Below, one piece after another: positions 34,349-38,040 of a stretch of DNA of 38,040 nt (position 1 is the stretch's first letter; the number at the start of each line of letters is the position of its first letter). The notes beneath the pieces were generated by a model. That model had not been told where the DNA came from. It was given only the letters and a program-made list of their open reading frames with translations, and did no database searches. The position numbers were made by a program, and so were the translations under genes. The stretch is from an uncultured Chitinophagales bacterium (GTDB lineage: Bacteria > Bacteroidota > Bacteroidia > Chitinophagales > Chitinophagaceae). The stretch is taken from the NCBI GenBank assembly GCA_946886475.1, contig CAMPIQ010000017.1:1-38040 (forward strand), in the 5' to 3' direction.

Positions 34349-35848
34349 ATGAACACAGATGCTGCAAATGAAATTCCTATGGCTCCAGTTACCAGTCTTC
34401 CTGTTGAACTGGTTTATTTAAATAAGCTGATCCGGTACAGGCTGAGGTATTATTTTGATCCCGGGCAGTTGGAAAATGAACCGGAACCGGTGATGCCTGA
34501 ATTGCAATACTGGCAGTTGCCCGTTAAAGATTTTATACGTCAGAATTCTTTGGATAAAGCAGAAGCACAGGTTTTACTGATTGCACTGGCTCCGCATGTG
34601 CAGCCGGATCTTTTTGACATGGCCATTGAAGCTGCATTGAAAGGTTCGGGCGACTTTCCAAAGATCGGTGGTGTGCGTGGAAAAAATTTCCGCGGCTTCA
34701 TGCCAACAGGGCAAACCATTCTTTTTTTATCCGGTGCAGAGAGCTGGAAGAACAGTTTGGAAATACAGCAACTCTTCTGGTCGGATCATCTGTTTGGAAA
34801 GAAAAAGATCTTATGGCTGGAAGAACTTCAGCAGGGCGAGCCAGCCATGAGTGGAAGGATCATTCTGGCGCAGGATTATATGGAAGTATTTATTTACGGT
34901 AAACCTGTTCCTCCACATTTTAGCATGAGTTTTCCTGCAAAAAAGATCCATACCGAACTGGAATGGGACGACCTTGTTATCAATGAAGAATTAAAAGAAC
35001 AGATAAATGAATTATTGGACTGGGTAAAGTACAACGACCAGTTGTTGTACACCTGGGGCATGCACAAACGCCTGTCAAAAGGATACCGGGCATTATTTTA
35101 TGGTCCTCCGGGAACAGGAAAAACATTTACCGCGGGTTTGATAGGAAAGGAAATGAATAAAGATGTTTATAAGATCGATCTTTCCATGGTTGTATCCAAA
35201 TACATTGGTGAAACAGAAAAGAACCTCGAAATGTTATTTGCAAGAGCGGAAGATAAAGGCTGGATATTATTTTTTGATGAAGCGGATGCTCTTTTTGGTA
35301 AAAGAACAAATGTGAGAGATGCTCATGATAAATATGCCAATCAGGAAGTGTCCTATCTGCTTCAGCGGATTGAAGACTTTAATGGATTGATTATACTGGC
35401 CACCAATATGAAGAATAATATTGATGATGCTTTTATAAGGCGTTTTAATTCTATTTTAAAATTCCCATTGCCGAGTCCTGATGAAAGAAGCCGGATCTGG
35501 AGAAAGGCATTTCCTGAGGCAAAATCTTTCTGGAAAAAGCCGGTTAACACCAGGGGAGAAAATAAGAAGGAAACCGCCGATATTCCTGAACTGGTGAAGA
35601 AGTATGAATTAAGTGGCGGGAGCATAATGAACGTGGTACATTATGCCAGTTTAAAAGCAGTAGAAAGATGGCATCACGAAAAGTCTGAATCAAATGGCCA
35701 TCAAAAGGAGATTTTACCAATAACGGAAAATAACTCCGGTCAACGGAATGATAGTAATTCCACTGATCAATTGCCGATCTATTTATCTGATGTATTGGAT
35801 GGAGTAAAAAAAGAATTCATAAAAGAGGGTAAGCCATTCGTTGCATAG
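34349..35848 (+). CDS. AAA+ ATPase of eCIS (Afp15/Pvc15-like)
   Basis: This protein is 499 residues from the ATG at 34349; a TTG at 34325 in frame would give 507 but overlaps the previous gene, so I prefer the ATG. The C-terminal half is a classic AAA+ module: Walker A G252-PPGTGK258-T259, a pore-loop-like VSKYIGETEKNL, Walker B ILFFD310-E311 with ADALFGKR, sensor 1 as LIILATNMKNN, and an arginine-finger candidate in DAFIRRFN. The N-terminal 200 residues are the family-specific domain. In Afp and PVC the matching gene is required for assembly. After the AAA core there is a charged tail with YELSGGSIMNVVHYASL (sensor 2 region). It closes the operon. Confidence 0.95.
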   Translation: MNTDAANEIPMAPVTSLPVELVYLNKLIRYRLRYYFDPGQLENEPEPVMPELQYWQLPVKDFIRQNSLDKAEAQVLLIALAPHVQPDLFDMAIEAALKGSGDFPKIGGVRGKNFRGFMPTGQTILFLSGAESWKNSLEIQQLFWSDHLFGKKKILWLEELQQGEPAMSGRIILAQDYMEVFIYGKPVPPHFSMSFPAKKIHTELEWDDLVINEELKEQINELLDWVKYNDQLLYTWGMHKRLSKGYRALFYGPPGTGKTFTAGLIGKEMNKDVYKIDLSMVVSKYIGETEKNLEMLFARAEDKGWILFFDEADALFGKRTNVRDAHDKYANQEVSYLLQRIEDFNGLIILATNMKNNIDDAFIRRFNSILKFPLPSPDERSRIWRKAFPEAKSFWKKPVNTRGENKKETADIPELVKKYELSGGSIMNVVHYASLKAVERWHHEKSESNGHQKEILPITENNSGQRNDSNSTDQLPIYLSDVLDGVKKEFIKEGKPFVA

Positions 35849-35860
35849 TACAATGAATGG
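35834..35860 (+). terminator. Hairpin over the end of the ATPase gene
   Basis: Arms CCATTCGTTG (35834-35843) and CAATGAATGG (35851-35860) pair over 10 positions with one G-T wobble and a loop of 7 that holds the stop codon. A T-tract does not follow, so it is not a textbook intrinsic terminator, but it could help end or protect the long eCIS transcript. Confidence 0.35.
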
Positions 35861-36039
35861 TGCTTGATTGAGGTGTTGTTACAATGCCGGCTGGGTATAT
35901 ATGATCCACAAATTTTGAAATGCGCCCTATTCCTGTTATCTGTTCAACCTGCCGGTGTTTCAACTTAAATAAGTAATAGATCAATTTTGTGGGCTTAAGA
36001 TCATTTTAAAAATTTATTTCATTCCCTGTAACCTCAGTT

Positions 36040-36047
36040 TAGCTTTG
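36040..36047 (+). promoter_or_regulatory. Candidate Bacteroidota -7 element for the serine hydrolase gene
   Basis: TAGCTTTG fits the TAnnTTTG -7 consensus of Bacteroidota promoters and lies 28 bases before the ATG at 36076. I see no convincing TTTG -33 element at the expected distance, so the call is tentative. The 227-base gap before this gene is the largest non-coding stretch between genes in the window and I see no gene in it. Confidence 0.35.
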
Positions 36048-36075
36048 GTAGTCTGATGGCATAATAAATAATATT

Positions 36076-37410
36076 ATGCGGTTTTTGATTATTGTTTTAA
36101 GCTTTTTCCCATGCTTTATGGCAGCTCAGGATTTGACTGCCAGAGCCGATGCCCTACTGTCAGCTTATCATAAAAATGACCAGTTTACCGGAACCGTCCT
36201 GATCGCGAAGAACGGTAAGGTGATCTTTGAAAAAGGTTATGGACAGGCCAACAGGAATAGTCACCAGGTCAACAATGCTTTTACCGAATACCGTATCGGG
36301 TCTGTTTCAAAGCCATTCACTGCCACGCTTATTTTAAAATTACAGGAGAAAGGTTTTCTTTCCATAAAAGACCCTTTGAGCAAATACCTGCCCGATTATC
36401 CAAATGGGGACAGTGTATTACTGGAAAACCTGTTAAACCATACATCAGGCATTAAAAGCATCAGTTCCATGAAGCAATATTATGCGGAATGGATCGGTGA
36501 GAAAACTGATCTTCCAAAAACCATTTCCAGGTTCAAAAATGAAGCATTCAATTTTAGTCCGGGTAAAAAATATGAATACAGTAATTCCAACTATATCCTG
36601 TTAAGTTATGTGGCAGAATTGGCTGCAGGTTCTTCATTTGAAAGTTTACTCGATCATTATATACTGAAACCTTTAAAGCTTGAACATACAGGTCTGGATA
36701 AAAACGACCGGATATCTGCACAAAAGGCGCTGGGTTACCAGGCATCGCCTGAAACTGATTATGCTCCTGCGCGGTTTAATGATATGTCCATCATGATGGG
36801 CGCCGGTTCCATGTATAGTACAGCCAGGGACCTTTTTGCATTTGACCGTGCACTGGACGGGGATCGTTTGATTTCTGCAGAATCAGGGAAGCAAATGTAT
36901 GCAGTACATAAAAATAATTATGGATTAGGATGGGAGATCGATAGCTCAAAGGGAAAATTAAGGATAAGCCACTCAGGGTCTATTGATGGATTTCTTTCCA
37001 ATTTCATCCGGTTTCCTGAACAAGATGTGTGTATTGTTTTCTTATCCAATTATTTTAATTCAAAAGGCCCCCAGATATCAAAAGCATTAATTTCTATTGT
37101 TTTTGATGAGCCTTATGAAATGCCTTTAGAAAGAAAATTTGTTGCGATCCCTGTTGATGAATTAAAAATGTACAGTGGTGCCTATCAAATGGAAAAGGGC
37201 CCGGCACTGGAAGTGTTCATTGAAGATGGCAAACTGAAAGGACGACTGGAACAGCAACAGGCGTTTGTGATGCTGCCGCAAAGCAACGGGGAATTTTATA
37301 TTAAATCCATTGACACTGATGTGGTGTTTGAAATAAAAGATAAGGCAATTGTAGGAATGAAATTGAAACAGGGTAAAAAGGTAATGGAATTCAAAGCGAT
37401 GAGAAATTAG
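36076..37410 (+). CDS. Secreted serine hydrolase, beta-lactamase/class C family
   Basis: This 444-residue protein carries a signal peptide, MRFLIIVLSFFPCFMAAQ, with likely cleavage after the Ala in MAA-Q. The catalytic layout is that of penicillin-binding-protein-like serine hydrolases: S76-V-S-K79 in IGSVSKPFTA, Y168-S-N170 in YEYSNSNY, and H299-S-G in ISHSGSIDGF. A small C-terminal beta domain (about 350-444, YSGAYQMEKGPALEVFIEDGK) follows as in many family members. It could be a peptidase, esterase or weak beta-lactamase; the substrate cannot be told from sequence. It has its own gap upstream and a terminator downstream, so it is probably a neighbour and not part of the eCIS. Confidence 0.93.
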   Translation: MRFLIIVLSFFPCFMAAQDLTARADALLSAYHKNDQFTGTVLIAKNGKVIFEKGYGQANRNSHQVNNAFTEYRIGSVSKPFTATLILKLQEKGFLSIKDPLSKYLPDYPNGDSVLLENLLNHTSGIKSISSMKQYYAEWIGEKTDLPKTISRFKNEAFNFSPGKKYEYSNSNYILLSYVAELAAGSSFESLLDHYILKPLKLEHTGLDKNDRISAQKALGYQASPETDYAPARFNDMSIMMGAGSMYSTARDLFAFDRALDGDRLISAESGKQMYAVHKNNYGLGWEIDSSKGKLRISHSGSIDGFLSNFIRFPEQDVCIVFLSNYFNSKGPQISKALISIVFDEPYEMPLERKFVAIPVDELKMYSGAYQMEKGPALEVFIEDGKLKGRLEQQQAFVMLPQSNGEFYIKSIDTDVVFEIKDKAIVGMKLKQGKKVMEFKAMRN

Positions 37411-37462
37411 TTTTCGAAAGCATATGCGATATCGTGGGATGTATGTACATCTTTTTTTAGGC

Positions 37463-37513
37463 AGGAAGGATTAGAAGATCAAAGGTGCATCTATCTGATC
37501 TTCTATCCTTCCT
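37463..37513 (+). terminator. Rho-independent-like terminator after the serine hydrolase gene
   Basis: The left arm at 37463-37481 (AGGAAGGATTAGAAGATCA) and right arm at 37496-37513 (TGATCTTCTATCCTTCCT) pair over about 18 positions with one bulged base and a 14-base loop. GGTTTTCTTT follows on the + strand, giving a T-rich tail. It lies 53 bases after the hydrolase stop. For a minus-strand transcript the tail would be A-rich, so it reads as a + strand terminator. Confidence 0.8.
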
Positions 37514-37567
37514 GGTTTTCTTTAATCAGCAGGTAAGGCGGAATAATAGTGATCATGAGTTTTTTCA

Positions 37568-38040
37568 CTATAAAAGCTCCACACCTGTAGTTCTGAACTG
37601 CCTGTAGATATCTATCCTGTTTTTCCAGTTGATCGCCTTCCTGGATAAAAAAGGAAACTGCGTAATGTGGTCATGGCTGTGGTCAAAAAAACAAATGCTT
37701 TCCGGCTTTCTGTTCCCTTTGAAATAAAGGTCAAGAAATATTTTTTCTGTATTTTCTTCAGCCGTTTTTTCAATATTGAAGTTAGATGACTGAATTGCAA
37801 CCAGCGGTATGCATAATTCCTGCTTTTCATTACCGGTATGATCAATGACGATCATTTTTTTATTGATCCTGTCCAGCGCAAATAGTCTGTTGTCAATAAG
37901 ATCAAAATGTTCAACAACTAATTTATTCTGAAAGGCGATCTTATGAAATGCATTTACCAGCTTTTCCCTTCGGATTTGGGTACGCTTTTTTTGCAGTAAA
38001 GACCTCCTGATTAGTATGATAACCAGGCTCAGTATAAGTA
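37568..38040 (-). CDS. Minus-strand membrane-anchored protein, 5' end missing
   Basis: This reading frame stays open from its stop at 37568-37570 to the window edge at 38040, giving 156 complete residues of the C-terminal part. The first visible residues are hydrophobic (LILSLVIILIRR) and look like the end of a transmembrane helix with positively charged flank; the remainder is soluble and reads as an alpha/beta domain (NRLFALDRINKKMIVIDHTG, then a Lys/Glu-rich stretch and ICFFDHSHDHI). I do not recognise the family. An internal ATG at 37855 would give a 95-residue product but ignores the good upstream coding. It converges on the serine hydrolase gene. Confidence 0.75.
   Translation of the reverse strand, partial: LILSLVIILIRRSLLQKKRTQIRREKLVNAFHKIAFQNKLVVEHFDLIDNRLFALDRINKKMIVIDHTGNEKQELCIPLVAIQSSNFNIEKTAEENTEKIFLDLYFKGNRKPESICFFDHSHDHITQFPFLSRKAINWKNRIDIYRQFRTTGVELL

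Noticed and set aside
37546..37571. Hairpin ATAGTGA / TCACTAT around the minus-strand stop codon as a terminator.
   Set aside because: The 7-base stem is short and AT-rich and the minus-strand downstream tail lacks a clear T-tract.
1..38040. CRISPR arrays, tRNA or rRNA genes, insertion sequences or phage integration sites.
   Set aside because: I saw no regularly spaced direct DNA repeats, cloverleaf-like segments, transposase or integrase motifs; the repeats present are diverged protein repeats.

Overview
The window is almost entirely one contractile injection system locus of the extracellular type (eCIS; Afp/PVC-like, gp25/VgrG/PAAR baseplate). The host is most likely a member of the Bacteroidota, probably near Chitinophagaceae. 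I infer this from moderate-to-low GC, A-rich leaders in place of clear Shine-Dalgarno sites, a DUF5908-type peptide, and baseplate and tape-measure families typical of that phylum. No rRNA or housekeeping marker is present, so the taxon is an inference.

Structural half, 50-21146, all on the + strand. In order: one sheath protein; two cysteine-rich helical proteins I do not recognise; two tube proteins; a 57-residue DUF5908-like peptide; a LysM-type tube/baseplate protein (Afp7/Pvc7-like); a VgrG-like spike; a PAAR tip; a gp25-like baseplate protein; a very long baseplate-J protein (Afp11-like); a 2369-residue Afp12-like baseplate protein with a long internal repeat array; and a CIS tape-measure family protein.

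Cargo and accessory half, 21162-35848, same strand, with gaps of at most about 30 bases. In order: a 1244-residue cargo (CxxC repeats, CHAP-like domain, DUF4157, C-terminal PD-(D/E)xK-like nuclease) with a probable immunity gene; a 1432-residue cargo (decayed DUF4157, C-terminal GH-E nuclease) followed by an ankyrin protein that is probably its immunity partner; a 277-residue unrecognised candidate cargo; a vanadium-haloperoxidase/PAP2-fold protein with an altered vanadate site; a ParA-like ATPase without ParB; a stand-alone DUF4157 protein; and an AAA+ ATPase of the Afp15/Pvc15 kind. The spacing suggests one transcription unit of about 36 kb that probably begins upstream of the window.

Right flank, 35849-38040: a secreted serine hydrolase (beta-lactamase fold) with a good terminator, then the 3' part of a minus-strand membrane-anchored gene cut by the window edge. 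These do not look like part of the eCIS.

Working model (inference): sheath, tubes, spike and baseplate build an injectosome, and the AAA+ protein acts in assembly. Four proteins share an N-terminal pattern of spaced Phe-Phe doublets, three of them with a DUF4157 domain. That pattern is the best candidate in this window for a cargo-recognition tag. Two of the four carry recognisable antibacterial-type nucleases with adjacent putative immunity genes. No tail fibre or Afp16-like terminator is recognisable; either could lie outside the window.
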